Of a DNA stretch of 64,000 bases, positions 46,929-55,720 are shown piece after piece (within the stretch, counting starts at the first letter, position 1; the number at the start of each line of letters is the position of its first letter). The position numbers and the translations under genes are program-made. The notes below the pieces were generated by a model. That model did no database searches. It was not told the DNA's origin and saw only the letters and a program-made list of their open reading frames with translations. Source of the DNA: Phormidium tenue FACHB-886 (GTDB lineage: Bacteria > Cyanobacteriota > Cyanobacteriia > Elainellales > Elainellaceae); assembly GCF_014764505.1 (NCBI RefSeq), contig NZ_JACXWX010000021.1:29455-93454 (forward strand), given 5' to 3'.

Positions 46929-48191
46929 ATGTTTACTTCTCGCTCTTGGCAGTCTGGGGCTGCCTTGCTGACTGCGCTCGCGTTTACGGCAGGGGCTGCG
47001 GCTCCCTTGGTTATTCAGGCTCCTGTCCACGCTCAAGCGGTTTCGTTTTCTGATGTTTCTGCAGATTATTGGGGAAGAGGCTTTATTCAAGCATTAGCAA
47101 ATCGGGGTGTGCTAAGCGGCTTTCCCGATGGCAGCTTCCGTCCTAATGAACCTGTGACTCGCGCTCAGTATGCAGCGATGGTACGGCAGGCATTTCGACG
47201 CTCGGCGACTCGTCCGGCAGCTAGCTTTACCGATGTGCCGGAATCGTACTGGGCGATCGCGGCCATTCGGGAAGCTTATACCACGGGGTTTCTGTCGGGC
47301 TATCCAGAAGGTAACTTCTTGCCTGATGCTAATATCTCTCGCGCTGAAGTACTAGTTTCGCTCTCAAATGGGCTCGGCTATTCGGTGAACAATGGCTCCG
47401 TGAATAATGCTCTGCAGATTTACAATGATGCGAACGCTGTCCAGGACTGGGCGCGTCCTAGCATTGCTGCTGCTACCGAAAAGCAAATCGTCGTTAACTA
47501 CCCCTCGGTTAGAAACCTTGCCCCGAATCGACAAGCCACTCGCGCTGAAGTTGCAGCGTTTATCTATCAGGCGTTGGTCAGCAGCGGTGAAATCAGTGCT
47601 CTTTCGTCCCCCTATATCGTTAGCCAAGCTAACTTAGGCGGGCAACCAGGAGGAACACCTAACCAGGCGGCCGTGCAAATTCCCGCAGGTACAACGATTC
47701 CAGTACGTTATGATGCTGAAAAAATTCTGATTTCGCTGGAAGAGCCTGATCCAGTGCCCGTGACTCTGACTGCCGCTCGCGATGTGGTTGCTTCCAACGG
47801 TCGCGTTTTAATTCCTGCGGATAGCCGAGTGGTGGGTGAACTGCGCGTAGTCAACGGTGGCGCTCAGTTCTATGCTCAGGAGCTGGTGCTGACAGATCGT
47901 AGCCGTGTCCCAATTTCTGCTACTTCGTCAGTTGTCCGCACCACCGAGCGAGTTCGCCGGAGCGCTAATCTGCTGGAGGTGCTAGCGGGTGCAGTGCTGG
48001 GTGCAGGAGCTGCCGCTGGCGTTTCATCAGTTACAGGAGATGAAACAATTACTACTGACGAGGTGTTGGGCGGTGGCGCAGCAGGCGCTTTGGGCGGCAT
48101 TTATTTAGGACGGAGTGAGGTGACGTTGATTTCGATCGACCCCAGCACAGATCTGAGTTTAACGCTGGATGCACCGCTAGCCCTCCGGTAG
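46929..48191 (+). CDS. S-layer homology (SLH) domain-containing exported protein
   Basis: 420 aa. A signal peptide ends near residue 37 (APVHAQA). Three SLH-like repeats follow: VSFSDVSADYWGRGFIQALANRGVLSGFPDGSFRPNEPVTRAQYAAM (about 38-85), then ASFTDVPESYWAIAAI...GFLSGYPEGNFLPDANISRAEVLV (about 97-145), then a weaker third (about 160-215). The C-terminal half has AGTTIPVRYDAEKILI beta-rich repeats and a Gly-rich helix pair (LAGAVLGAGAAAGVSSVTG; VLGGGAAGALGGIYLG). It probably sits on the outer membrane or peptidoglycan-associated layer. The fused glycine-zipper-like end is unusual. Confidence 0.87.
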   Translation: MFTSRSWQSGAALLTALAFTAGAAAPLVIQAPVHAQAVSFSDVSADYWGRGFIQALANRGVLSGFPDGSFRPNEPVTRAQYAAMVRQAFRRSATRPAASFTDVPESYWAIAAIREAYTTGFLSGYPEGNFLPDANISRAEVLVSLSNGLGYSVNNGSVNNALQIYNDANAVQDWARPSIAAATEKQIVVNYPSVRNLAPNRQATRAEVAAFIYQALVSSGEISALSSPYIVSQANLGGQPGGTPNQAAVQIPAGTTIPVRYDAEKILISLEEPDPVPVTLTAARDVVASNGRVLIPADSRVVGELRVVNGGAQFYAQELVLTDRSRVPISATSSVVRTTERVRRSANLLEVLAGAVLGAGAAAGVSSVTGDETITTDEVLGGGAAGALGGIYLGRSEVTLISIDPSTDLSLTLDAPLALR

Positions 48192-48214
48192 GAGTGTGAG
48201 AGTGAGGAGTAATT

Positions 48215-48243
48215 TGACCCAGAGCAATCTGGGTCATTTTTAT
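48215..48243 (+). terminator. Intrinsic terminator after the SLH gene
   Basis: Perfect 9-bp stem TGACCCAGA (48215-48223) / TCTGGGTCA (48228-48236), GCAA tetraloop, followed by TTTTTATT. It lies 24 bp after the stop codon. Confidence 0.93.
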
Positions 48244-48366
48244 TGTTCCTCTTGAAATCATTGCCTCAAAAAATCATTGCCTCAAAAGTGGCAACCGTGA
48301 GGAAGACGACAAGACACCAGCACGCTATAATGCAAACCTTAAAAAAAGAATTCATCCCAGAAAGTG

Positions 48367-48397
48367 AAAAACGGGAGAGCCGTTTAAGAACTCTCCC
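48367..48397 (-). terminator. Minus-strand terminator downstream of the glutamine-synthetase-family gene
   Basis: On the minus strand, stem GGGAGAG / CTCTCCC (48391-48397 with 48373-48379) with an 11-nt loop is followed by GTTTTT. It is about 100 bp after the end of the GS gene, which leaves room for a further short transcript. Confidence 0.65.
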
Positions 48398-48446
48398 AAC
48401 CATCAGGGTGCATCTACATAACACAGTATGCCATCTTTCAGGTGAG

Positions 48447-48472
48447 GGGCGAAACCCCCCGCCCGATTTTTT
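48447..48472 (+). other. GC-rich hairpin with T-tract (plus strand)
   Basis: GGGCG (48447-48451) pairs with CGCCC (48460-48464) over an 8-nt loop, followed by GATTTTTT. It may be a second terminator of plus-strand reading past 48243, or part of a small RNA in the 48244-48497 gap. No open frame there. Confidence 0.4.
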
Positions 48473-48497
48473 GCAAAACTTTACAATTGCTTCGCAT

Positions 48498-49859
48498 TTA
48501 GTAGCGTTCCAGCAGGAGATTGACTTCTTGTTCCAGTGTTAAATCCTTTAGCTCTTGCCACTCCATCTTCCGAACAGCAAGAAACGCCTGCGCCAAGTCT
48601 ACGCCCAAAGCCTCTAGCAAAGTCGAATTGGTGCTTAGGTGAACGATCGCCTCTCCTAGTGACTGCGGCAACCGCTCAATTTGGCGAGACTGACGCTCTG
48701 CTTCGGGTAAATATCCTGGATCAACAGCAACGGGTTCGCCTGGATCAAATCCCTGACGGATACCGTCCAGCCCAGCAGCGATCGTTGCACCCAGAGCAAG
48801 GTAGGGATTGGCTGACGCATCTACTGTTTTAAGTTCGATATGAGTTGGGCTAGGTGGTGCAAAATTGCTGGGAACCCGCAGCGCTGCTTCTCGGTTATCC
48901 ATGCCCCAACAGCGAAATGCTCCGCTCCAAAAGTGAGGCTGAAGGCGGCGATATGAATTGACGCTAGGCGTGGTCAGTGCCATCAACGCAGGCAAATGAT
49001 GCAGAATGCCGCCGATGAAGGCGCGGGCGATCGCAGAAGGCTGTCCACCTGCAGGCAATGACTCAGGATGGCTATCAGCACCAGGGTTAAACATCAGGTT
49101 TTGCCCATCTCGCCAGAGACTCAGATGCAGATGACAGCCGCTGCCCGCCTTGTTAGCGAAAATTTTAGGCAAGAACGAAGCACGGAGTTGATGCCGCAGC
49201 GCTACCCCTCGCACGGTTTCCCGAAAGGCAATTTGCCAATCTGCTGCCTGCAATGCCTGCGTGTATCGCGTTGAAATTTCATGCTGACCCCCTCCCGATT
49301 CTGGATAGTAACGTTCCACCGGGATACCTTGGGCAAGCAGTGCTTCAGCAATGTCATCAATGACGGCTTGGTTTAAATCCATGCCCAGGGTTGAAGCAAA
49401 CACTGTGTCATCAGCTGGGCTGAAGCCTGCAATACTTTTTTGCAGTAAATAAAACTCGTTTTCAAAGGCTGCCAGAATTTGCAGCCCCTCTGCTGCTGCC
49501 GCTGCAATCATCCGCTTCAGAAAACTACGGGGACAGAGCGCCCAAGGCTGCCCCTGCTGCACCATATCCCCCATGACACGTGCGTGACCGGGTGCATAAG
49601 GCAATAGGCTAAAGCTAGACCAATCGGGCACGAGCCACGCCTCCCCTACAGGACCCAAGCCGCTCTCAGGCACAACGGCATCGTACATCACCGGAATTGC
49701 CTGCTGAGCCATAGCGATGCTTACGCCCTGCGTCTCGTGCTCTGATAAAAAGGCAGTGTGAAATGCCTTGCCGCGGATCACATTGGCATTGTCACACCAC
49801 AGCACTCGCACAAAACGGATATTCTGCCGCTCCAAGGTTTGGCGGAGTTCATTATTCAT
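48498..49859 (-). CDS. Glutamine-synthetase-family protein (GlnA-like, GlnT/PuuA group)
   Basis: 453 aa. GS fold signatures: RVLWCDNANVIRGKAF in the N-terminal beta-grasp, then AAFENEFYLL, SGGGQHEISTRY, AGSGCHLHLSLW and the C-terminal NREAALRVPSN. The catalytic Glu/His ligands for two metals are present. It lacks the ordinary GlnA N-terminal and adenylylation-type features and looks like a GlnA-like ligase of the gamma-glutamyl-polyamine or ethanolamine type. So the amine acceptor may not be ammonia. A small Pro/Ala-rich protein gene starts the operon 4 bp upstream. Confidence 0.85.
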   Translation of the reverse strand: MNNELRQTLERQNIRFVRVLWCDNANVIRGKAFHTAFLSEHETQGVSIAMAQQAIPVMYDAVVPESGLGPVGEAWLVPDWSSFSLLPYAPGHARVMGDMVQQGQPWALCPRSFLKRMIAAAAAEGLQILAAFENEFYLLQKSIAGFSPADDTVFASTLGMDLNQAVIDDIAEALLAQGIPVERYYPESGGGQHEISTRYTQALQAADWQIAFRETVRGVALRHQLRASFLPKIFANKAGSGCHLHLSLWRDGQNLMFNPGADSHPESLPAGGQPSAIARAFIGGILHHLPALMALTTPSVNSYRRLQPHFWSGAFRCWGMDNREAALRVPSNFAPPSPTHIELKTVDASANPYLALGATIAAGLDGIRQGFDPGEPVAVDPGYLPEAERQSRQIERLPQSLGEAIVHLSTNSTLLEALGVDLAQAFLAVRKMEWQELKDLTLEQEVNLLLERY

Positions 49860-49863
49860 GTAT

Positions 49864-50325
49864 TTAATTGCTGTTCCATTTATCTTGGATGACTCGATTC
49901 AGCTTGTCTCTTAGAGAATCAACTGGAGAGCCAGCTTGCTCGACCGCAGGATTGCCAGATGGGTTAGCGGGTGTTGCTTGTGGATCAGAGGGATTAGGCT
50001 CTGGTGTAACTTGAACGGCAGCATCGATCGGCTGCGCCTCTGTCTGTAGATCTGTCTGTAAGTCTGGCAATGGCTCCGTAGGGACAACAACTGGAGCAGC
50101 GGAGGGATCAATCGGGCTGGGCGGCACCGCCTCTGGCTGAGGAGGCTGTGAGGAGGCTGGCGCGATCGCTGGGGGAACCCCTGTTGAGCCCGCTGAATTA
50201 GCCGCAGGCGACATATAGCGTTGAACTGCAGTGCTAACAACGGCAGTCGCTGCGATCGATATGATACCTGTGATCCCTTTCATCAGCAGCGATCCCAATC
50301 CACCCGAAGACTCATCTTTTGCCAT
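49864..50325 (-). CDS. Small Pro/Ala-rich protein, function unknown
   Basis: 153 aa. An N-terminal stretch (GLGSLLMKGITGIISIAATAVVSTAVQRYM) is hydrophobic and may anchor it to a membrane. It is followed by a Pro/Ala/Gln/Thr-rich linker of about 90 residues and a C-terminal charged helix (SLRDKLNRVIQDKWN). I chose the ATG at 50325 (MAKDESSGG); an upstream TTG adds seven residues. The GS-family gene begins 4 bp after its stop, so the two are co-transcribed. No known domain. The gap 50326-50671 before it holds no other gene. Confidence 0.65.
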   Translation of the reverse strand: MAKDESSGGLGSLLMKGITGIISIAATAVVSTAVQRYMSPAANSAGSTGVPPAIAPASSQPPQPEAVPPSPIDPSAAPVVVPTEPLPDLQTDLQTEAQPIDAAVQVTPEPNPSDPQATPANPSGNPAVEQAGSPVDSLRDKLNRVIQDKWNSN

Positions 50326-50671
50326 AGAAGTGCTTAACCCAGACAAACAACCTACGTTTCTGACCGTTTAGCAATGCCAATAGTTGCTAACTTCCGTTAA
50401 AGCTTACCGCATCGAATTTGGCAGAACGTTTTTTAAAGGACAGTTTAGCAAGCCGTCTTTCTTGAATGTGCTCTATCGCTATGCTGTAGAACTGTTGCGG
50501 AATTTCTTGAATGAATCAGGACTAGTCTTGAACTAGTCTTTAAAAGCCACGTCGGAGTCTGCTGAAGAGTGCAACAAGGTGAAAGAAAACTACGAGCGTA
50601 AACTTACTTACTACTATTAAGACTTGTTAAAATCATTTCATACAACAGCGGCTGTCAGGAGCAAGATTGGA

Positions 50672-51439
50672 ATGCATTTAACCTGGTTTGACAATAACTC
50701 CTGGCTTATTGAAATGGGTGGACAGCGGATTTTGCTCGACCCATGGATTGTGGGCTCGCTGGTGTTTGGGAAGATGCCGTGGTTATTCCAGGGGCACCAT
50801 ACAGAACCGCGCTCGATCCCAGAACAGATTGACTTGATTCTGCTGTCGCAAGGCTTAGAAGACCATGCCCATCCAGATACGCTTCAGCAGCTCGATCACA
50901 CGATTCCCGTAGTGGCCTCTCCCAACGCTGCAAAAGTTGTCCGTGACTTGGGCTACACGACCATCACTACGCTAGCTCATGGAGAGAGCTACACCTTTGC
51001 CGATCGCGTTAAGATTCAGGCTACACCGGGCGCCCCAATTGGGCCTCTGCTGGTTGAAAACGGCTACTTACTGACCGCAGATAACCAGACCACGCTTTAC
51101 TATGAGCCACATGGTTTCCACTCGCCCATGCTTAAAGATGTTGCGCCGGTGGATGTTGTAATTACACCGTTGATTAGCCTGGAGATTCCGCTGTTGGGGG
51201 CTTTGATCCAGGGTAGTAAAAGCGCACCGCAGCTTGTGGAGTGGCTGCAGCCTAAAGTAATATTGCCCACTGCAGCTGGAGGAGATGTGCAGTTTGAAGG
51301 GGCATTAACTGCAGTCCTTAAACAAAAAGGCTCAATCGACGGCTTTAGGGCAACACTGGCAGAAAAGCATCTGTCAACAAAATTGCTGACTCCCAGAGCG
51401 GGCGATCGATTTGAGCCGCTTTCTACGCCAGTAGCTTAG
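50672..51439 (+). CDS. MBL-fold metallo-hydrolase (UlaG-like)
   Basis: 255 aa. N-terminus MHLTWFDNNSWLIEMGGQRILLDPWIVG is the first strand of a metallo-beta-lactamase fold; then IDLILLSQGLEDHAHPDTLQQLD, which replaces the usual HxHxDH with QGLEDHAH (only part of the metal set: Asp and two His). Later motifs are GHFH-like but altered (EPHGFHSPML). Like other cyanobacterial members it may bind one metal or be inactive. I set the start at ATG 50672 with AGGA upstream, rejecting 16 earlier residues from a TTG. Function unknown. Confidence 0.8.
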   Translation: MHLTWFDNNSWLIEMGGQRILLDPWIVGSLVFGKMPWLFQGHHTEPRSIPEQIDLILLSQGLEDHAHPDTLQQLDHTIPVVASPNAAKVVRDLGYTTITTLAHGESYTFADRVKIQATPGAPIGPLLVENGYLLTADNQTTLYYEPHGFHSPMLKDVAPVDVVITPLISLEIPLLGALIQGSKSAPQLVEWLQPKVILPTAAGGDVQFEGALTAVLKQKGSIDGFRATLAEKHLSTKLLTPRAGDRFEPLSTPVA

Positions 51440-51757
51440 CCGCTTTAGCAACTAATAAAGTTTATGTCCGTCATTAGATAGAAATTTAACCGTTGTAGAT
51501 GGGTTATTAAGTTGAGTTCTATCAACAAAAGCTGCAATTTAAAAAAAATCAGCTACTCTAGTTACTCTAGCTAGCTGTTAGTCACTCTAGAGCAATTAAG
51601 CAGCGAGAGTTGCTTCAGAATTTAGCGAATCCATCTACCTTTGAAACGCTGCAACAAACCAGTTTGTGTTTTGATTTTGTTCTGCGTTCTACGTCTGATC
51701 CAGCAATTTTGGCTGCTGCAAGTTGTTATCTAAAAATTTGCTACCCAAGAAATTTGC
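51440..51757. other. Non-coding gap (318 bp)
   Basis: A/T-rich with a repeated ACTCTAG-type motif around 51555-51595. No coding sequence seen; it presumably holds the promoter of the histidine kinase gene. Confidence 0.45.
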
Positions 51758-53557
51758 ATGATTTCTTCCTACCAAGATGAACCACTCGGTCTTCAAGCTT
51801 CCATGGAAGGACTGAGGTTTAGATCCTCAAGTTCTGCAGCCGCACACTTTGAGTCAGGAGCACAAGTTTTGAACTCATTCTTCATTGCGGCTTCTACTGT
51901 CTCAGCAGGATTATGCATTTACGATGATCAGCTGCGATTTGTGCAAATTAATGAGGCGCTTGCGGAGATTTATGGATTGCCCATAGATGCATATAGGGGG
52001 CAGTCAATGCAGACTGTAATCCCAGAATTGACGCAAACTCTAGAGCCACTCTGCCGCCGCGTGTTGGAAACAGGAACGCCGATCGCCAACATAGAAATTA
52101 GCGGCGAAAGCAAAGCCCAACCGGGCATTCCCCGCTACTGGATCACTTCCTTTTTCCCGATAGAGCTGCCACAGGGTCAAGGGGTGGGAATGATTACCCT
52201 AGATACAACAGCGCGCCGTCAGGTAGAAGATGCTTTGCGCGTTCAGCAAACTAAGTTGTATCAAGAGATTCAGCGCTTAAATGACGATTTAGAAGATGAA
52301 GTACAAGCCCGCACTGAACAGCTTCAGCTTGCGTTTGAGTTTGAAGCAACGCTGAAGCGAATTACCGATCGCGTCCGCGATAGTCTCGATGAAGATTTGA
52401 TCTTGCAGGCTGCCGTGCGCGAGCTGGCAACGGTAATTGGGGTTAACTGCTGCAATGCCTCGCTGTACGATGTCGAGCAGGGCACCTCTACAACCTGCTA
52501 TGAATACACCAACTCCATGTCTGCCTATCAGGGGCGGGTATCTAAGTTTTCCACAGTACCCGAGATTTATGACCAGATTTTGCAGGGTGATTATTTCCAG
52601 TTTTGTTCGCTGGTGCCCAACCTAGAGCGGGGATTGGTGGCAATGCTGGCTTGCCCAATTCTGGATGATCAGGGGGTGATTGGGGATCTGTGGTTGATTA
52701 ACCACAAAGACTATGCCTTTAGTGAGCAAGACATCCGACTGGTGCAGCAGGTCGCAAACCAGTGCGCAATCGCCATCCGCCAAGCTCGCCTCTATGAATC
52801 CTCACAGTCGCAGGTAAAAGAGCTAGAGCATCTCAACCAGCTTAAAGATGATTTTCTTAGCACTGTATCTCATGAGCTAAGAACTCCCCTCTCTAACATG
52901 AAACTGGCAATCCACATGCTTCGCAATGCACCCCCCTCGGCGCGGCGCGATCGCTACTTGGATATTTTGGAGTCAGAATGCAGCCGCGAAGCTGAATTAA
53001 TTAATGACCTGCTAGACTTGCAGCGTCTCGAAAACGATTGCTATACCATTACCTTCGAGCCAATTGATCTGGCAACCTGGCTTCCAGAAATTATGGCTCC
53101 TTTTCGATCGCGAGCACAAAACCGCGAACAAACCCTGATGCTCGATCTACCCAGCTCGATTACAGCGGTGATGTCCGATCGCAAAAGCCTAGAACGGATT
53201 CTGGCCGAGTTGCTCAATAACGCCTGCAAGTATACGGCTCCGGGTCGGGCAATTGCGCTGAAGGTAGAAGCAAATCTTGATAATCACGGAGGTATCATCG
53301 TTTCGCCGCCGACGCTCACCTTTAAAGTAAGCAACCAGGCTGAAATTCCTGTTTCGGAGCTGCCGCGCATGTTTGAGAAGTTCTATCGTATTCCCAAAAG
53401 CGATCCATGGCAGCAGGGCGGAACAGGATTAGGGCTGGCGCTAATCAAAAAGCTGGTAGAAACTATGCACGGTGAGATTGAAGCAACCAGCGGCGATGGC
53501 TGGACAACGATGACAGTCCTGTTACCCTCGGCTCCCAGCAGGATCGATGATGTTTGA
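51758..53557 (+). CDS. Sensor histidine kinase (PAS-GAF-HisKA-HATPase)
   Basis: 599 aa, no transmembrane segments. PAS domain about 38-155 (GLCIYDDQLRFVQINEALAEIYGLP), a coiled coil about 160-198, a GAF domain about 200-345, then HisKA with H-box FLSTVSHELRTPLSNMKLA (phospho-acceptor His372). HATPase: LLNNACKYTAPG (N box) and GTGLGLALIKKLV (G box). A soluble sensor with two input domains. The GAF has no obvious bilin-attachment Cys in the usual place, so it need not be a phytochrome. No response regulator is adjacent; it is an orphan kinase. Confidence 0.93.
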   Translation: MISSYQDEPLGLQASMEGLRFRSSSSAAAHFESGAQVLNSFFIAASTVSAGLCIYDDQLRFVQINEALAEIYGLPIDAYRGQSMQTVIPELTQTLEPLCRRVLETGTPIANIEISGESKAQPGIPRYWITSFFPIELPQGQGVGMITLDTTARRQVEDALRVQQTKLYQEIQRLNDDLEDEVQARTEQLQLAFEFEATLKRITDRVRDSLDEDLILQAAVRELATVIGVNCCNASLYDVEQGTSTTCYEYTNSMSAYQGRVSKFSTVPEIYDQILQGDYFQFCSLVPNLERGLVAMLACPILDDQGVIGDLWLINHKDYAFSEQDIRLVQQVANQCAIAIRQARLYESSQSQVKELEHLNQLKDDFLSTVSHELRTPLSNMKLAIHMLRNAPPSARRDRYLDILESECSREAELINDLLDLQRLENDCYTITFEPIDLATWLPEIMAPFRSRAQNREQTLMLDLPSSITAVMSDRKSLERILAELLNNACKYTAPGRAIALKVEANLDNHGGIIVSPPTLTFKVSNQAEIPVSELPRMFEKFYRIPKSDPWQQGGTGLGLALIKKLVETMHGEIEATSGDGWTTMTVLLPSAPSRIDDV

Positions 53558-53656
53558 GCTAGGGCAGCAATCGCGCACCCGGGTGGCAAACGATAAAGAG
53601 CAAACGATTTTAACCAACAATTTTTGACTGAGGATGCTAATTAATTGGCTCAGCGG

Positions 53657-54469
53657 CTAATTTGCATCTAGCTGCCGCAGCGCATTTTCCAAATCCTGCG
53701 TGAGCTGCTGTGCTTTTTGTTTAATGTTACCCTGCGTGTAAGTTGCCACTTCTATAGGTGTACCAATCTGAATTTTGACCTTACAGCCCCGCTTCGGATA
53801 AGGCTCGTCGTACCGCAGGTGAATTGGCACAATTTTCGTGTCTAGCTGAGAGCGGCTAGCTTCTGCCTGCAGGGCAATTCGCGCCAGACCCGGCTTTAGC
53901 GGATGGAGTTCATTGTCACGGAAAATATTACCCTCTGGGTAGATGACTAGCATCTCACGGTTCTGCAGCACTTCCACTCCATATCGAAGACTGGCGATCG
54001 CCGGATGACGTGGATTAACTGGGAACCCGCCTAAGCGTCGAATAAACCATCCTTGAATGCCTTTCACTTCGTCGGCTGTTACCATAAACCGCAGATCACG
54101 CCCGGTTACAAACCGACCTGTAGCATAAGGAACCAGCAGCGAATCCCAGCGAGCGCGGTGCGTCGGCGCTAGGATGAGGGCACCTTCTTTGGGCAAGTTT
54201 TCTTGTCCGGTTATTTCAATCTGGAAATAGGACGGTAGCACAAACCAGCAACCTAACCCGTATGCAATCGGGGTAAGCCATGGCGAAATCCGCGATTGAA
54301 TAGTGGTGATGGAAGATTTAGACGGCAATTTGGAAGTAGACGGCTCAACGGCGCTAGTTGGTTGGGCGCGAACCGAACCAGGGGAATGGATTTGCTGCGC
54401 TTGAGTTTGGTCTTGAATATGTTGAGCGTTAGTGTCTAAGCGATTTTTCAAAGGACTAAGCGATACCAT
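53657..54469 (-). CDS. Lysophospholipid acyltransferase (PlsC-like)
   Basis: 270 aa. Acyltransferase motifs: block I APTHRARWDSLLVPY (HxxxxD), block II (RFMVTADEVKGIQG), block III VIYPEGNIFRDNELHPL (E-G-x-x-F/S-R) and IVPIHL. About 60 N-terminal residues are Ser/Gln/Pro-rich and atypical. It esterifies an acyl chain to lysophosphatidic acid or a related lysolipid. A hydrophobic stretch (about 64-80) suggests membrane association. tadA lies upstream on the same strand after 134 bp. Confidence 0.87.
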   Translation of the reverse strand: MVSLSPLKNRLDTNAQHIQDQTQAQQIHSPGSVRAQPTSAVEPSTSKLPSKSSITTIQSRISPWLTPIAYGLGCWFVLPSYFQIEITGQENLPKEGALILAPTHRARWDSLLVPYATGRFVTGRDLRFMVTADEVKGIQGWFIRRLGGFPVNPRHPAIASLRYGVEVLQNREMLVIYPEGNIFRDNELHPLKPGLARIALQAEASRSQLDTKIVPIHLRYDEPYPKRGCKVKIQIGTPIEVATYTQGNIKQKAQQLTQDLENALRQLDAN

Positions 54470-54603
54470 AGATACCCAAATTCTTGACTGCTGGCGTGGT
54501 TTAATCTCTTAGCTTTTTAAGCTTCTACAACTCACCATAGTCGCTTTTAGAGAGTGGGCGATCATCCACGGGACAGTTCTACTGCTGTCTATTCAGACCT
54601 ATT

Positions 54604-55113
54604 TTAGCTAAATCGCTTGGGCGATCGGCGGACAGCAAACCAGTCTTGGAGCTGTTGCCGGCAGGCTGCTTCTAGGATGCCACCTAGAACCGGCAAGCGA
54701 TGATTGGATGCCTTGCTGTCTGGCAGGTTCAGCACTGTGCGGATTGCGCCTGTTTTTGGATCGTCTGCACCATACACTAGTAGCCCCAAGCGTGCCTGCA
54801 CAGCTGCTCCACTACACATTGGGCAAGGCTCCAGTGTTACATACATCGTACAGTGCTGCAATTGCCACATGCCTAAGAACTGCCCTGCTTGCCGAAGCGC
54901 CAAAATTTCCGCATGGGCAGTCGGGTCGCCGTCTCGCTCTCGCCGATTCTCTGCAGTGGCAATTAGCTCTCCGGTGTTTCCAACAATCACTGCGCCAACC
55001 GGCACTTCCCCTGCTTCGCCTGCCGCTTCTGCGAGGGCTATTGCTTGGCACATCCAGGTATAGTGCTTTAAATAGTTTGGCTCGTCGATTAGAGGGGGAG
55101 GAATTTGGGGCAT
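54604..55113 (-). CDS. tadA: tRNA-specific adenosine deaminase TadA
   Basis: 169 aa. Zinc-dependent cytidine-deaminase fold: PTAHAEILALRQAG (HAE) and LEPCPMCSGAAVQAR (PCxxC). It deaminates A34 to inosine in tRNA-Arg(ACG). About 15 extra residues precede the core. It begins 5 bp after the glutaredoxin gene's stop, so they share a transcript. Confidence 0.93.
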   Translation of the reverse strand: MPQIPPPLIDEPNYLKHYTWMCQAIALAEAAGEAGEVPVGAVIVGNTGELIATAENRRERDGDPTAHAEILALRQAGQFLGMWQLQHCTMYVTLEPCPMCSGAAVQARLGLLVYGADDPKTGAIRTVLNLPDSKASNHRLPVLGGILEAACRQQLQDWFAVRRSPKRFS

Positions 55114-55118
55114 GGGTG

Positions 55119-55427
55119 CTACCCTTCTGCCAGCAACTCGTCTAGCGTTCCAGCGCGATCGAGAGCATAGAGGTCATCACAGCCGCCAATATGCTGGTTA
55201 TTGATGAAAATTTGCGGAACGGTGCGTCGTCCGTTCGCCCGTTCTGCCATTTTGACTCTAGCGGCGCCATTACCGTCAATTTTGTATTCTGTGAATTTGA
55301 CTCCCTTCCAGCGCAGCAGCAGTTTGGCGCGGATGCAGTAAGGGCAGGTTTGCCAGGTGTAGATTTCGACGTTGGCTTTGATCGCCTCTGGCTTGCGTCC
55401 CCAGCGTTCGAGGAGGGTTTTGAACAT
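55119..55427 (-). CDS. grxC: Glutaredoxin 3 family protein
   Basis: 102 aa. IYTWQTCPYCIRAKLLLRWKGV contains the dithiol CPYC active site; RTVPQIFINNQHIGGCDDLYAL has the TVP cis-proline and the glutathione-site GGCDD. It reduces disulfides and glutathionylated proteins using glutathione. I set the start at ATG 55427 (MFKTLLERWG); the longer frame adds 14 non-conserved residues. The N-terminal 18 residues before the first strand are a short extension. tadA follows. Confidence 0.92.
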   Translation of the reverse strand: MFKTLLERWGRKPEAIKANVEIYTWQTCPYCIRAKLLLRWKGVKFTEYKIDGNGAARVKMAERANGRRTVPQIFINNQHIGGCDDLYALDRAGTLDELLAEG

Positions 55428-55720
55428 AGAAGTAACTTGGCAATTAAAGACGATGACAGTTGGTGACAACTAAGGACAGTTAAAGCAGAAATATGGCGCT
55501 CTGCGCTCAAGTAAAGGGTAATTTTTTGCTGTGTGCCGCCAAGTGCGATGCGCAGCAGAAAACCAGTACCTGACGCGATTGGAAATCACTGTAAAACAAC
55601 ATTGAAGGTCTATTAAATATTTTATGGAGTTAGGCGGGGATGCAGGGCGGTCCTCTTATACTTGAAAATGCTTCAGGCAGGAATTAACTCTACAATCCAG
55701 CCTCTAAATTGCTCAATCTT

